In this document: piece after piece, positions 1 to 7,632 of the stretch | Layout: the number at the start of each line of letters is the position of its first letter | How positions within the stretch are numbered: the stretch's first letter is position 1 | Origin: Flavobacterium psychrophilum | GTDB lineage: Bacteria; Bacteroidota; Bacteroidia; Flavobacteriales; Flavobacteriaceae | Assembly: GCA_945866505.1 (NCBI GenBank) | Contig: CAMBHH010000067.1 | Span: 1 to 16,509 of the forward strand | Direction of reading: 5' to 3' | DNA length: 16,509 nucleotides | Notes under the pieces: generated by a model | Seen by the model: the letters and a program-made list of their open reading frames with translations, nothing else | The model's database searches: none | What the model was told of the DNA's origin: nothing | Position numbers and translations under genes: made by a program

Positions 1-1509
1 TTCATTCGGGAAGAAATGTATATTGATTTCAAATTGTATTCTGATAGAGAATCACTTTATAAGTATATGTATGATCGCTTTGAGCCTTTTACAAAATCAT
101 TTGTTAGAGAAATTAATGATGACGATTTGCAAAAATTAACTCAAATTCCGATGATTCGTATTACCCGTTTTGACTCTGACAAAGCCGATGATTTGATTGC
201 TAAGTTAGAAGATGAAATGAAGGAAGTAACATATAATTTAGAGCATTTAATAGACTTTGCCATTGCTTATTTTGCTAAGTTAAAAGAGAAGTACGGAAAA
301 GGAAGAGAACGCCAAACAGAATTGCGTAGTTTCGATAATATAGAAGCGACAAAAGTGGCTTTAAGAAACACCAAACTCTATGTAAATAGGGAAGAAGGCT
401 TCATTGGAACCGGATTAAAGAAAGACGAATATGTGACAGATTGTTCTGATATTGATGATGTAATTGTTTTTCTCCGTGACGGAAATATGATGATTTGCAA
501 AGTCGATGACAAAAAATTCGTCGGTAAAGATATTATCCATGTGGCTATTTTTGACAAAAGCGATAAGCGCACAATATACAATATGATTTACCGCGACGGA
601 AAATCGGGCCCATCCTATATAAAACGTTTCAATGTTTCAGGAGTTACGCGTGATAAATTATACGATTTGACAAGTGAAACAAAAGGATCACAAATCTTGT
701 ATTTCACATGTAATCCTAATGGTGAGGCCGAGGTAATTACGATTATTTTACGCCAAATTGGAACCATCAAAAAACTGAAATGGGATGTCGATTTTGCCGC
801 AATGGCTATAAAAGGTCGTGCTTCTAAAGGAAATTTGGTTAGTAAATATCCTATCAAGAAAATCGAAATCAAGGAAAAGGGAATCTCCACTTTATTGCCT
901 AGGAAGATTTGGTTTGACGATACCGTTCAAAGATTAAATGTCGATGCAAGAGGAGAACTGCTAGGCGAATTTAGACCGAATGATAAGATTTTAATCATTT
1001 CGCAAAAGGGAAAATTAAAAGTTATAACTCCAGAATTGGCCACACATTTTGATGAAGATATGGTGGTTTTGGAAAAATGGCATCCTAAAAAACCAATTTC
1101 TGCCATTTATTATGATGGCGAAAAAGAACGCTATTACATTAAAAGATTCCTGATTGAAAGCGAAGGAAAAGAAGAAATTTTTATTACTGAGCATCCAAAA
1201 TCTCAATTGGAAATCGTTTCCACCGATTATCGTCCTATGGCCGAATTAATTTTTACGAAAGTCAAAGGCGTTCAAAAAGAAAATCAAATGGTAGATATTG
1301 AAAGTTTCATTGCCGTGAAAGGCTTGAAAGCGTTAGGAAATCAATTGACTACTGATAAATTAAAACAAGTTAATTTGCTAGAACCTTTACCTTATGAAGA
1401 ACTAGAAGAATTGGTTCCAGAAGAATTGGAAGTAGAAGGAGAAACCACAATTGAAATGAATGACGAGGACATTCAACTTGACGAGGATGGACAGATTACT
1501 TTGTTTTAA
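1..1509 (+). CDS. parC: DNA topoisomerase IV / gyrase subunit A, C-terminal part (5' end outside window)
   Basis: This is the C-terminal 502 residues of a type IIA topoisomerase A subunit, which cuts and rejoins duplex DNA together with an ATPase B subunit. The reading frame is open from base 1, before the first ATG at 16, so the gene enters from outside and the breakage domain with its catalytic tyrosine is not visible. The first 100 residues or so match the coiled-coil/tower end of the breakage-reunion region (YDRFEPFTKSFVREIND, then a heptad-like helix). The rest is the beta-pinwheel C-terminal domain with repeated blades, followed by a very acidic tail ending in QITLF. I see no clear GyrA box, which favours topoisomerase IV over gyrase; the symbol is by family resemblance. 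It converges on the exonuclease gene. Confidence 0.88.
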   Translation, partial: FIREEMYIDFKLYSDRESLYKYMYDRFEPFTKSFVREINDDDLQKLTQIPMIRITRFDSDKADDLIAKLEDEMKEVTYNLEHLIDFAIAYFAKLKEKYGKGRERQTELRSFDNIEATKVALRNTKLYVNREEGFIGTGLKKDEYVTDCSDIDDVIVFLRDGNMMICKVDDKKFVGKDIIHVAIFDKSDKRTIYNMIYRDGKSGPSYIKRFNVSGVTRDKLYDLTSETKGSQILYFTCNPNGEAEVITIILRQIGTIKKLKWDVDFAAMAIKGRASKGNLVSKYPIKKIEIKEKGISTLLPRKIWFDDTVQRLNVDARGELLGEFRPNDKILIISQKGKLKVITPELATHFDEDMVVLEKWHPKKPISAIYYDGEKERYYIKRFLIESEGKEEIFITEHPKSQLEIVSTDYRPMAELIFTKVKGVQKENQMVDIESFIAVKGLKALGNQLTTDKLKQVNLLEPLPYEELEELVPEELEVEGETTIEMNDEDIQLDEDGQITLF

Positions 1510-1530
1510 TAGTAAAAGCTACTTAATAAG

Positions 1531-1585
1531 GGTTTAGTTTTGTCAATATTTAAATAATTGCTGCAAACTAAACCTCTTTTTTTCT
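1531..1585 (+). terminator. Probable intrinsic terminator of the topoisomerase gene
   Basis: Bases 1531-1540 (ggtttagttt) pair perfectly with 1565-1574 (aaactaaacc), and a T-rich run (tctttttttc) follows on the plus strand. The 24-nt loop contains a further small palindrome around tatttaaata. The right arm and T-tract lie inside the 3' end of the convergent exonuclease gene, so the signal is double-used sequence. No T-tract follows the stem on the minus strand. The stem is AT-rich, so its strength is uncertain. Confidence 0.5.
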
Positions 1586-2196
1586 TTCAATTTATTCAAG
1601 ATTTTCAAAAAAGCAATCGCCGTAATATAGGCATCTCCCATTGCGGTATGTCTGTCTTTTTTGGAAATATCAAATTTATCGGCAAGATCATCTAAAGTAT
1701 AACTGTCTTTTCTAACGAGAAGTGGAGAATACAGCAATGTTTTTTTGTAAAGATGGGCGGTGTCAATGGTTCTGTTTTTTAGTTTTGGCAAACCATTTCT
1801 TTCCAAAGCTTTATTGATCATGGTAATGTCGAAAAAAGTATGATGTGCCACGATGATGGAGTCGCCCAAGAAATCAAGAAATTGTTGCAAACTCTCTAAC
1901 TCGTTGGGTCGATTTAAAACGGATGCTCTTAAAATTCCGTGAATTTGAGCCGTTGCTTTGTTGTAGTGTTCTTGCTGAATGTAAACCTCCAAACTTTCCT
2001 GAAGTGGAATCCGATAATTCTGCAAAACAACAGCTCCGATGCACAATATTCGGTCTTTTTCATAGTCAAACCCAGTAGTCTCCGTGTCCAAAACGACAAA
2101 ACGTGTCGAATCAATATCTCCTTTTATTTCATCAAATGTACCAGAAATGCCAAAGAGGTTTTTAATAAATTTTTTGATGTTGGTCATGAAATCCAT
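1543..2196 (-). CDS. DEDDh 3'-5' exonuclease, DnaQ/PolC-epsilon-like
   Basis: This is a 217-residue exonuclease of the DnaQ superfamily, which removes nucleotides from 3' ends using two metal ions. All motifs are visible: Exo I DTET with D37 and E39, Exo II with D123 in AHHTFFDI, and Exo III with H183 and D188 in DRHTAMGDA. It is a free-standing exonuclease domain with a basic N-terminal helix and no helicase or GIY-YIG fusion. It starts at ATG 2196, directly after the stop of the upstream DUF294 gene (zero spacing), so the two are surely co-transcribed and probably translationally coupled. A second ATG at 2187 would shorten it by three residues. Genes of this kind often accompany DUF294/CBS proteins in bacteria; the shared role is not established. 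Confidence 0.9.
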   Translation of the reverse strand: MDFMTNIKKFIKNLFGISGTFDEIKGDIDSTRFVVLDTETTGFDYEKDRILCIGAVVLQNYRIPLQESLEVYIQQEHYNKATAQIHGILRASVLNRPNELESLQQFLDFLGDSIIVAHHTFFDITMINKALERNGLPKLKNRTIDTAHLYKKTLLYSPLLVRKDSYTLDDLADKFDISKKDRHTAMGDAYITAIAFLKILNKLKEKKRFSLQQLFKY

Positions 2197-4101
2197 CTAT
2201 AAAATGTTTGAAGCATTAAAACGAATACGAATGAGTTCTTGCAATTCTTTGATCGTTTTAAAAATGCTTTTTAGTTTCAATTTTTCGGTTTTGGACAAAG
2301 TTTCTAAAGAAATAAACTGCCCCGAATCATTATGTAATAGACCTTGATTGGTTCTGAAACGCAACAAAATCTTATAGGACGATGCACAAGACAGATACAA
2401 CTCAGCATTTTGAGGTTCTAACTCTACTAATTTTTCAAATCGCTCTACTGTGTTGCTGATGGATTTTACGGAATGAGATAGGATTAAAACTCTCGCAGCA
2501 TCGGCAAGGGGCATTAACGCTCGGTTTTTGATATTAAAAAAGTCCTTGTTAGCACCATCTTGTTCTAATAAAAATTCTCTAAAAAATCCTGTTGGCGATG
2601 GACTTTGTAAAGCACCACTGACCAAATGGATATAAAATGTTGGATTGGATTTTATCTCTTCAAAGATATAATCGGACAAATTGTTTGTCAACTCTTTGTC
2701 TCCATAAACCAAACTATAATCAAAAAATATAAAGGATAATAGTACTTCATTTTTTCCAGTATTGGTTATCCAATGATGTACTTTATTTTTACATTCGGTA
2801 AGACTCAAGCACCAATTGGGATTAGAAGCCATCATTTCGGCGGGGCAATATTCGTAACCTATTTCAAAAAGACCTTTATTAATGTGAGTTGCCAAATCTA
2901 TAAAATACTTTTTTGTTGATTCCGCTAATGCGTCCGAAACATCTTCGTAAACTAAAGCATTATCTTGGTCGGTTTGCAATAATTGTTCACTTCGCCCTTG
3001 ACTCCCCATTGCCAACCAAGAAAATTGCACTGGTGGTGGAGTGTCCATTTTTTTCAACACAATTTCAATTACTTGTTTGGTACAAGCGTCATTCAATTCA
3101 GAAATTATTTTTGACGTCAGCATCATTGGTATATTTTGATCTAAATAGCCCTTTAATAATTGTAAAATAGCCCCGCGAATTAACTTGATTTTCTTGTATT
3201 TTTTTGAACGTTTTATGGCTCTCATCAATACTGCAGGATTATTTCCAATCGACACCATAACATCGTGTTTGGATAACATTCCAATCGCTTTTGTATTCGT
3301 AGTTCCATCTTCAGTGATGCATAAATGACTAATGTCAGTCTTCATCATCGCCATTTGAGCTTGAGTGATTGTCATTTTAGTAGGATAGGTAATCACTGGA
3401 GTCGTCATTATTGCAGAAGCAATAGTTGTGATTGGATATTCGCCCGTTACAATTTTGTTTCTTAAATCTTTGTCTGTAATGATACCAATTGGGAGATTTC
3501 GCTCGACCACAAGAATGGCGCCCACATTTTTATCAATCATAATTTTAGCCACTTCTTGAGCTGTTGTTGATGGCCAACAACTTATTATCTTTTTGGAATA
3601 TTTTACTTGTTGCAAGTCCAATAATTTGGTGTCGGCTTCAATTTCTTCTCCGTATAATTTGCCTCTATGACTTTTTGAAAATGGGTTTAATGTGTTCGAT
3701 GCAAAGCTTTCTATTAAAAAATTACCAACAGTTTTGTTTTCAAGAGCATATGGCCTAAAAACAGTGATAGGAATGGCATACAGTATGGTTTCTTCATAGG
3801 TTCGAGCTTCCATTTTGTAGTTTTCGTGGGCGATAAGAGGTCTTAAACCAAAAACATCCCCTTCGTCACACATATCCAAAATATCGCTTTGTTGGTCTGG
3901 TCTAAGCGCCACAGCTCCCTTGTGAACAACATAAAAACTGTCGTGCGTTTCTTCGTTTAAGGCAAAAACAACACTATCTTTTTCTTTATAAATGATTGTT
4001 ATTTGTTCCGAAATGATTTCGATGTCTTTTTGTTTTAAAAAACTAAAAGGAGGGAAGTTCTTAAGAAAGTCGGCAACTCTTTGTGAGATTGTATTTTTCA
4101 T
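2197..4101 (-). CDS. cNMP-binding / CBS / DUF294 nucleotidyltransferase-like regulator
   Basis: This 634-residue multidomain cytosolic protein has, in order: a cyclic-nucleotide-binding-like domain (about 15-125), a pair of CBS domains (about 168-285), a DUF294 nucleotidyltransferase-like domain (about 310-450) and a DUF294 C-terminal helical domain (about 480-625). The nucleotidyltransferase signature is intact: GSQGR with G366, S367 and R370, then TDQD with D378 and D380, as in GlnD-type enzymes. CBS domains usually sense adenosine nucleotides, so the protein may change activity with energy state; that is inference. In many bacteria such genes sit beside acetate/solute symporter or acs genes, but here only the exonuclease partner is present. 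ATG 4101 is the only sensible start. Confidence 0.88.
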   Translation of the reverse strand: MKNTISQRVADFLKNFPPFSFLKQKDIEIISEQITIIYKEKDSVVFALNEETHDSFYVVHKGAVALRPDQQSDILDMCDEGDVFGLRPLIAHENYKMEARTYEETILYAIPITVFRPYALENKTVGNFLIESFASNTLNPFSKSHRGKLYGEEIEADTKLLDLQQVKYSKKIISCWPSTTAQEVAKIMIDKNVGAILVVERNLPIGIITDKDLRNKIVTGEYPITTIASAIMTTPVITYPTKMTITQAQMAMMKTDISHLCITEDGTTNTKAIGMLSKHDVMVSIGNNPAVLMRAIKRSKKYKKIKLIRGAILQLLKGYLDQNIPMMLTSKIISELNDACTKQVIEIVLKKMDTPPPVQFSWLAMGSQGRSEQLLQTDQDNALVYEDVSDALAESTKKYFIDLATHINKGLFEIGYEYCPAEMMASNPNWCLSLTECKNKVHHWITNTGKNEVLLSFIFFDYSLVYGDKELTNNLSDYIFEEIKSNPTFYIHLVSGALQSPSPTGFFREFLLEQDGANKDFFNIKNRALMPLADAARVLILSHSVKSISNTVERFEKLVELEPQNAELYLSCASSYKILLRFRTNQGLLHNDSGQFISLETLSKTEKLKLKSIFKTIKELQELIRIRFNASNIL

Positions 4102-4127
4102 ATTGCTAATTTAAATCAATTCAATAT

Positions 4128-4151
4128 AAAAAAAGCCCCGAAAGGAGCTTT
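4128..4151 (-). terminator. Intrinsic terminator downstream of terC
   Basis: On the minus strand an 8-bp stem (AAAGCTCC / GGGGCTTT, with one T-G wobble) closes a TTTC tetraloop and is followed by a run of T. It lies 12 bases past the terC stop and before the DUF294 start, so it ends the long murQ-terC run and separates it from the DUF294-exonuclease pair. Confidence 0.82.
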
Positions 4152-4163
4152 GATTTATTTATT

Positions 4164-4943
4164 TTATTTCTTTTTCTTATTCTTATCGACTTTCATATTC
4201 AAAAACTCCACAAATAGTGAGAAGGAAATGGCAAAATACAAATATCCTTTCTGCACGGGTGTAACGTGTCCGCCAAATATCAAGGCATTCGATAAATGAG
4301 CACTTTCTGTAATTAACATAAATCCAATAAGAATTAAAAATGATAATCCCAGAATTTGAATAGAAGGGTGATTGTTGACAAAAGTCCCAACCGGAACGGC
4401 AAATTGCATCATAATTAACACCGAAATTATTACGGCCATAACCATAATATAAAGGGCTCCTTCAACTCCATTTGTCATTCCAACTGCTGTCAGAATACTA
4501 TCGAAAGAAAATACCAAATCAATCATAATGATTTGCAATAGAACACCTTGTAAGGATTTTGCTGCTGTTTTACCAATTTCTTTTTCTTCTTCGCCTTTTT
4601 CATCCACTTTTTCGTGAATTTCTTTGGTGCTTTTATAAATCAAAAACAATCCACCTAATAGTAGAATAAGACTTTGACCAGTAACTCCAGCTGAAAACCA
4701 ACTAAAATCGATATAAAACCAAGGTTTTTTCATTTGAATCAAAAGACTAATGCCAAATAATAAGGCAATCCTCATAAACATGGCCAAAAACATACCTATT
4801 TTGGTAGCACTTTTTCTTTTTTCTGGTGGTAATTTTCCAGTTACAATCGATATGAAAATAATATTGTCTATTCCCAGAATAATCTCCAGAAAAGTCAATG
4901 TTAATAAGGCAATCCAAGCATCAGGATTTAAAAATACTTCCAT
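4164..4943 (-). CDS. TerC family integral membrane protein
   Basis: This is a 259-residue polytopic inner-membrane protein of the TerC/YkoY family; characterised members export manganese or support metal loading of exported proteins. About seven hydrophobic segments are visible. The conserved acidic membrane motifs are present: LEIILGIDN (E20, D26) near the N-terminus and IDLVFSFDS (D142, D148) in the middle. A charged cytoplasmic loop (about 105-128, rich in K and E) separates the two halves, and the C-terminus is a lysine cluster (KVDKNKKKK). It is the last gene of the minus-strand run and is followed by a good terminator. A heptad repeat tract lies directly upstream, in the gap to the lipoprotein gene. 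Substrate is inferred from the family only. Confidence 0.9.
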   Translation of the reverse strand: MEVFLNPDAWIALLTLTFLEIILGIDNIIFISIVTGKLPPEKRKSATKIGMFLAMFMRIALLFGISLLIQMKKPWFYIDFSWFSAGVTGQSLILLLGGLFLIYKSTKEIHEKVDEKGEEEKEIGKTAAKSLQGVLLQIIMIDLVFSFDSILTAVGMTNGVEGALYIMVMAVIISVLIMMQFAVPVGTFVNNHPSIQILGLSFLILIGFMLITESAHLSNALIFGGHVTPVQKGYLYFAISFSLFVEFLNMKVDKNKKKK

Positions 4944-4951
4944 TTTAGTAC

Positions 4952-5024
4952 GTTATAAGTTATGAGTTATGAGTTATGGGTTTTCTGAAAACTTCCTTCT
5001 ACCATCTTCACTCTTCCATTTTCT
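4952..5024. repeat. Heptad tract A (two-part degenerate 7-bp repeat)
   Basis: Four units of gttatga type run at 4952-4979, then a palindromic core (gttttc-t-gaaaac, 4980-4992), then five degenerate units of aacttcc type at 4990-5024. The second half covers the stop codon of the lipoprotein gene at 5008-5010. The period is 7 bp throughout each half. Confidence 0.8.
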
Positions 5025-5382
5025 CCACCGTTCCCCGTTGTTTTTGATCACTTCCCACAATTCCAAATTCAAAGGTATAGGAATTCTTTGAAGTGGTCAA
5101 GATTTTCATATTAATTGCGTTTTTTTCAGCCCTATTTTTTGGGTGAATTTTTTGTAAAATATATTCGCAATCATTTACCCATCGAATACTGGAAGTGTCG
5201 GTTTTACCTTCGAAGGTTTCAATTTCGATACTGTCTTTGCGTTTAAAAACAGTGGTTTTATTTACACCATCAACCTTGTATTCAAATTTGAATTTACCTG
5301 TTTTGAAATCCTTGCAATTGTGTTCTGCATTATAACAAGACACTAATAACAGTATCGGAAGAAGAATGATTATTTTTTTCAT
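5008..5382 (-). CDS. Small lipoprotein, Flavobacteriaceae family of unknown function
   Basis: This is a 124-residue predicted lipoprotein. A lysine start, hydrophobic stretch and lipobox ending LVSC give a type II signal peptide with lipidated C16. The mature part is a short polar domain with two further cysteines (C23 in NCKDF and the one in NDCEYI), probably beta-rich. I recognise the pattern from Flavobacterium but know of no function. From memory, similar proteins carry the database name 'DNA topoisomerase IV', which nothing in the sequence supports. The gene starts 19 bases after the DUF1572 stop and its own stop codon lies within a heptad repeat, so the last codons (VEKMEE) are partly repeat-derived. 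Confidence 0.75.
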   Translation of the reverse strand: MKKIIILLPILLLVSCYNAEHNCKDFKTGKFKFEYKVDGVNKTTVFKRKDSIEIETFEGKTDTSSIRWVNDCEYILQKIHPKNRAEKNAINMKILTTSKNSYTFEFGIVGSDQKQRGTVEKMEE

Positions 5383-5401
5383 TGGTTATCTTTATGAAGC
5401 C

Positions 5402-6001
5402 TCACGGGTTTTTTAAACCTGTAATGTTTGTTATTTTATTTAATTCATCATCCGTAAAATTCCGAATGCTTTTCTCTTTGGAGAATTTGTCTAAATTGTA
5501 ATTATTCGACTTGTTTTTTGGAATAGACAAACTAGTCCATTCACTTTGTTTCAACATTTTGGCATAGAAAACAATTTGCCCAATATGATACGGATAATGT
5601 GCCATTTGTCGATTTATCGCTTCAATCACAGTATGTCCTTCGTTTCGGATATAAATAATGGTCGATAGTTGTTCCGCTTGCAATCCGTTCAAAGCATCCA
5701 AAAAACAATCCCAGCCTTTGTTCCAAGTGGTTAATAATTCTTCTTTGGTTTCAATAGTTTCCACAAATTCCAAATCGCGATTTCGCCATTCTTTCTCGCC
5801 ATCCGAACTTAGAAAATCCGTCCAACGCGAAAGCATATTTCCCGAAAGATGCTTCACAATCGTAGCAATACTATTAGTATCTTCATTTATGGAAACAAAA
5901 AGTTGTTTGGGTTCTAGTTGATCTATCGCTTTTTCCCCCAATTTTTTGTAATATACAAATTGCTTTTTTACGCTTTCTAAATAGGAATTTGTCGCTTCCA
6001 T
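5402..6001 (-). CDS. DUF1572 / DinB-like four-helix protein
   Basis: This 199-residue soluble protein belongs to the DUF1572 branch of the DinB/YfiT superfamily, metal-dependent four-helix-bundle proteins often acting with low-molecular-weight thiols. Three histidines are placed as in the family's metal triad: H51 (IVKHLSGNM), H135 and H139 (MAHYPYHIGQI). I chose ATG 6001 over an upstream in-frame TTG at 6010 because the ATG gives a typical N-terminus and leaves one base after the pentapeptide gene stop at 6003, whereas the TTG would overlap that gene. The substrate is unknown. It is part of the murQ-terC run by spacing. Confidence 0.82.
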   Translation of the reverse strand: MEATNSYLESVKKQFVYYKKLGEKAIDQLEPKQLFVSINEDTNSIATIVKHLSGNMLSRWTDFLSSDGEKEWRNRDLEFVETIETKEELLTTWNKGWDCFLDALNGLQAEQLSTIIYIRNEGHTVIEAINRQMAHYPYHIGQIVFYAKMLKQSEWTSLSIPKNKSNNYNLDKFSKEKSIRNFTDDELNKITNITGLKNP

Positions 6002-6002
6002 T

Positions 6003-6575
6003 TTATTCAATTTTTATATCATATTTATCCAATAGTCCCACAATTCCTTGTGTCGAAAACTTCGCTTTTCGCATCGGATTAAATTCAGGATCAATTTTAT
6101 AGTTGTAAGCCGTTTTGAAATCAACTCCAGCCAATTGCGTATCATTGAAAATAGCATTTTCTAAATTGCAATTTTCGAAAATTGAATTCGTGAGATTTGT
6201 TCCAATAAAAGTAACTTCTTTCATGGAACAGGAAGCAAACTTTGTTTTCGGCATTTTCTTATTAGCAAACGATGAATAATCTAAAACACAATCCTGAAAA
6301 CTGACGCTGAATAGAAAATCAGCGCACAAGTGGAAGTGTATTCCTAGCAATTTACAATCTTTAAAATGTACTGTTTTTAAACTTGTTCCAGTCAATTCTG
6401 TCATCGACAGATTGCAATCGATAAATTCGCAATCCATAAAGGTGTTGTTGCAGAAATTGCTGTTCGAGAAATCGCAGTTCTTGAAAATACAATCTTCAAA
6501 CTCCCGATTATGGACTTTTTTGTCAATAAAAGAAACTTTTTCGAAGGTTTTATGGGTGTTTATGAGGTTTTCCAT
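6003..6575 (-). CDS. Pentapeptide-repeat protein
   Basis: This 190-residue protein consists largely of A(D/N)LXX-type pentapeptides: repeated central F or L with small or polar residues between (CIFKNCDFSNSNF, then NCNLENAIF further on). Repeats run from about residue 11 to 155 and should form a right-handed quadrilateral beta-helix. The C-terminal cap, NYKIDPEFNPMRKAKFS and GIVGLLDKYDIKIE, is a form seen in the Qnr/MfpA-like branch, whose better-known members mimic DNA and bind gyrase or topoisomerase IV. That resemblance does not show quinolone protection. It overlaps the upstream DUF6095 stop by one base (TAATG), so translation is probably coupled. Confidence 0.85.
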   Translation of the reverse strand: MENLINTHKTFEKVSFIDKKVHNREFEDCIFKNCDFSNSNFCNNTFMDCEFIDCNLSMTELTGTSLKTVHFKDCKLLGIHFHLCADFLFSVSFQDCVLDYSSFANKKMPKTKFASCSMKEVTFIGTNLTNSIFENCNLENAIFNDTQLAGVDFKTAYNYKIDPEFNPMRKAKFSTQGIVGLLDKYDIKIE

Positions 6576-6796
6576 TAGTCGTTAAATAAACTTCGCATCA
6601 TTGTTTTTAAACCCAAAAACATCAAATAAACTGCGCCAATACAAACAGCAATTCCGATTCCTAAAACCAAATAATGCCATACATTTTGCTTGTTCATAAA
6701 CGCATTGTAAATCAAGGATGGACCAATAAAAAGCAAAGGCAAAGCCCAAGCTAAATATTTTATGGATTTGGATAAAAGTTCTTTGTTTGTTGACAT
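6575..6796 (-). CDS. DUF6095 family small membrane protein
   Basis: This is a 73-residue protein with two hydrophobic segments (about 14-30 and 41-63) joined by a short polar turn (NKQNVWH), a basic N-terminus and a C-terminal amphipathic end. The sequence fits DUF6095, a Bacteroidota-specific inner-membrane family of unknown function that I associate with the murQ neighbourhood in Flavobacterium (from memory). It begins six bases after the murQ stop and its stop overlaps the next start. The first unit of heptad tract B lies immediately upstream, so any ribosome-binding context is repeat sequence. Confidence 0.78.
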   Translation of the reverse strand: MSTNKELLSKSIKYLAWALPLLFIGPSLIYNAFMNKQNVWHYLVLGIGIAVCIGAVYLMFLGLKTMMRSLFND

Positions 6797-6798
6797 TC

Positions 6799-6833
6799 GA
6801 AGTTAGAAGTTGGAAGTTGGAGGTTGGAAGTGA
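6799..6833. repeat. Heptad tract B inside the murQ 3' end
   Basis: Five consecutive 7-bp units of gaagttg type (6799-6805, 6806-6812, 6813-6819, 6820-6826, 6827-6833). The murQ stop codon (6803-6805) is in the first unit and the other four encode most of the last ten MurQ residues. Two units are identical and the others differ by one to two bases. Confidence 0.85.
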
Positions 6834-7630
6834 TCAACTGCTTTTCTTACGCTTCCGTATTTTGTCAATAATTCAGCAGCTTTTTCGTAGGAAACAGGAA
6901 TTTCTCCCATAATCATTTTTACGCCACGATCTACGAGTTTGTTGTTGCTCAATTGCATATCGACCATTTTGTTGCCCTTAACTTTTCCAAGTTGAATCAT
7001 CGTCGCAGTCGAAATCATATTCAAGACTAATTTTTGTGCCGTTCCGGCTTTCATTCTGGAACTTCCCGTAACAAATTCAGGACCTACAACAACTTCTATT
7101 GAGAATTTTGCCGTTTGCGAAAGCGGACTTCCTGCGTTACAAGAAATACTTCCTGTGGTTATATTATTTTCGTTGCAAGTCTGCAAACCACCAATCACAT
7201 AAGGTGTAGTTCCCGAAGCGGCAATTCCAATCACTACGTCATTTTCTTTGATTTTTTGTTCTTTCAAATCAATCCAAGCTTGATTGGCGTCGTCTTCGGC
7301 ATTTTCTACCGCACGACGAATGGCTTTGTCGCCACCTGCAATGATTCCGTTGACCAAGTCAAAAGGAACACCAAATGTTGGTGGGCATTCCGATGCATCA
7401 ACCACACCCAAACGTCCAGAAGTTCCTGCGCCAATGTAAAACAATCGTCCGCCGAGTTTCATTTTGACAACAATTTCATCAACCAAAATCTCAATTTGTG
7501 GCAAAGCTTTTTCGACAGCAAACGGTACGGTTTTGTCTTCCTGATTGATATTCGACAATAATTCCTGAACCGACATTTTTTCTAAATGTTCGTATTTCGA
7601 GGATTGTTCGGTGGTTTTTGTGAAGGTCAT
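6803..7630 (-). CDS. murQ: N-acetylmuramic acid 6-phosphate etherase
   Basis: MurQ cleaves the lactyl ether of MurNAc-6-phosphate to give GlcNAc-6-phosphate and D-lactate during cell-wall recycling in the cytosol. The 275-residue protein has an SIS sugar-phosphate fold. IGAGTSGRLGVVDASECPP (about 66-84) holds the phosphate-binding loop and conserved E81, and ENAEDD holds E112; by alignment these correspond to E. coli E83 and E114. GSSRMKAGTAQK is the second signature. It is shorter than E. coli MurQ (298 residues) at the C-terminus. The last residues (DHFQPPTSNF) are encoded by a heptad repeat, so this tail is probably not ancestral. ATG 7630 lies two bases after the DUF1016 stop. Confidence 0.95.
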   Translation of the reverse strand: MTFTKTTEQSSKYEHLEKMSVQELLSNINQEDKTVPFAVEKALPQIEILVDEIVVKMKLGGRLFYIGAGTSGRLGVVDASECPPTFGVPFDLVNGIIAGGDKAIRRAVENAEDDANQAWIDLKEQKIKENDVVIGIAASGTTPYVIGGLQTCNENNITTGSISCNAGSPLSQTAKFSIEVVVGPEFVTGSSRMKAGTAQKLVLNMISTATMIQLGKVKGNKMVDMQLSNNKLVDRGVKMIMGEIPVSYEKAAELLTKYGSVRKAVDHFQPPTSNF

Positions 7631-7632
7631 TT

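Noticed and set aside
4952..5024. CRISPR-like array
   Set aside because: Units are adjacent without spacers, only 7 bp long and degenerate; no cas genes are in the window.
5402..5422. Hairpin acgggttt/aaacctgt at the DUF1572 3' end as a terminator
   Set aside because: On the transcribed minus strand it has an A-C mismatch and no T-run follows; the next gene starts 19 bases on.
5402..6010. TTG start at 6010 for the DUF1572 gene
   Set aside because: It would overlap the pentapeptide gene and adds only MNK; ATG 6001 is preferred.
7115..7561. Long plus-strand open frame (148 codons) opposite murQ
   Set aside because: It is fully antisense to a well-recognised enzyme gene, has no family features and no start context; a shadow of murQ codon usage.
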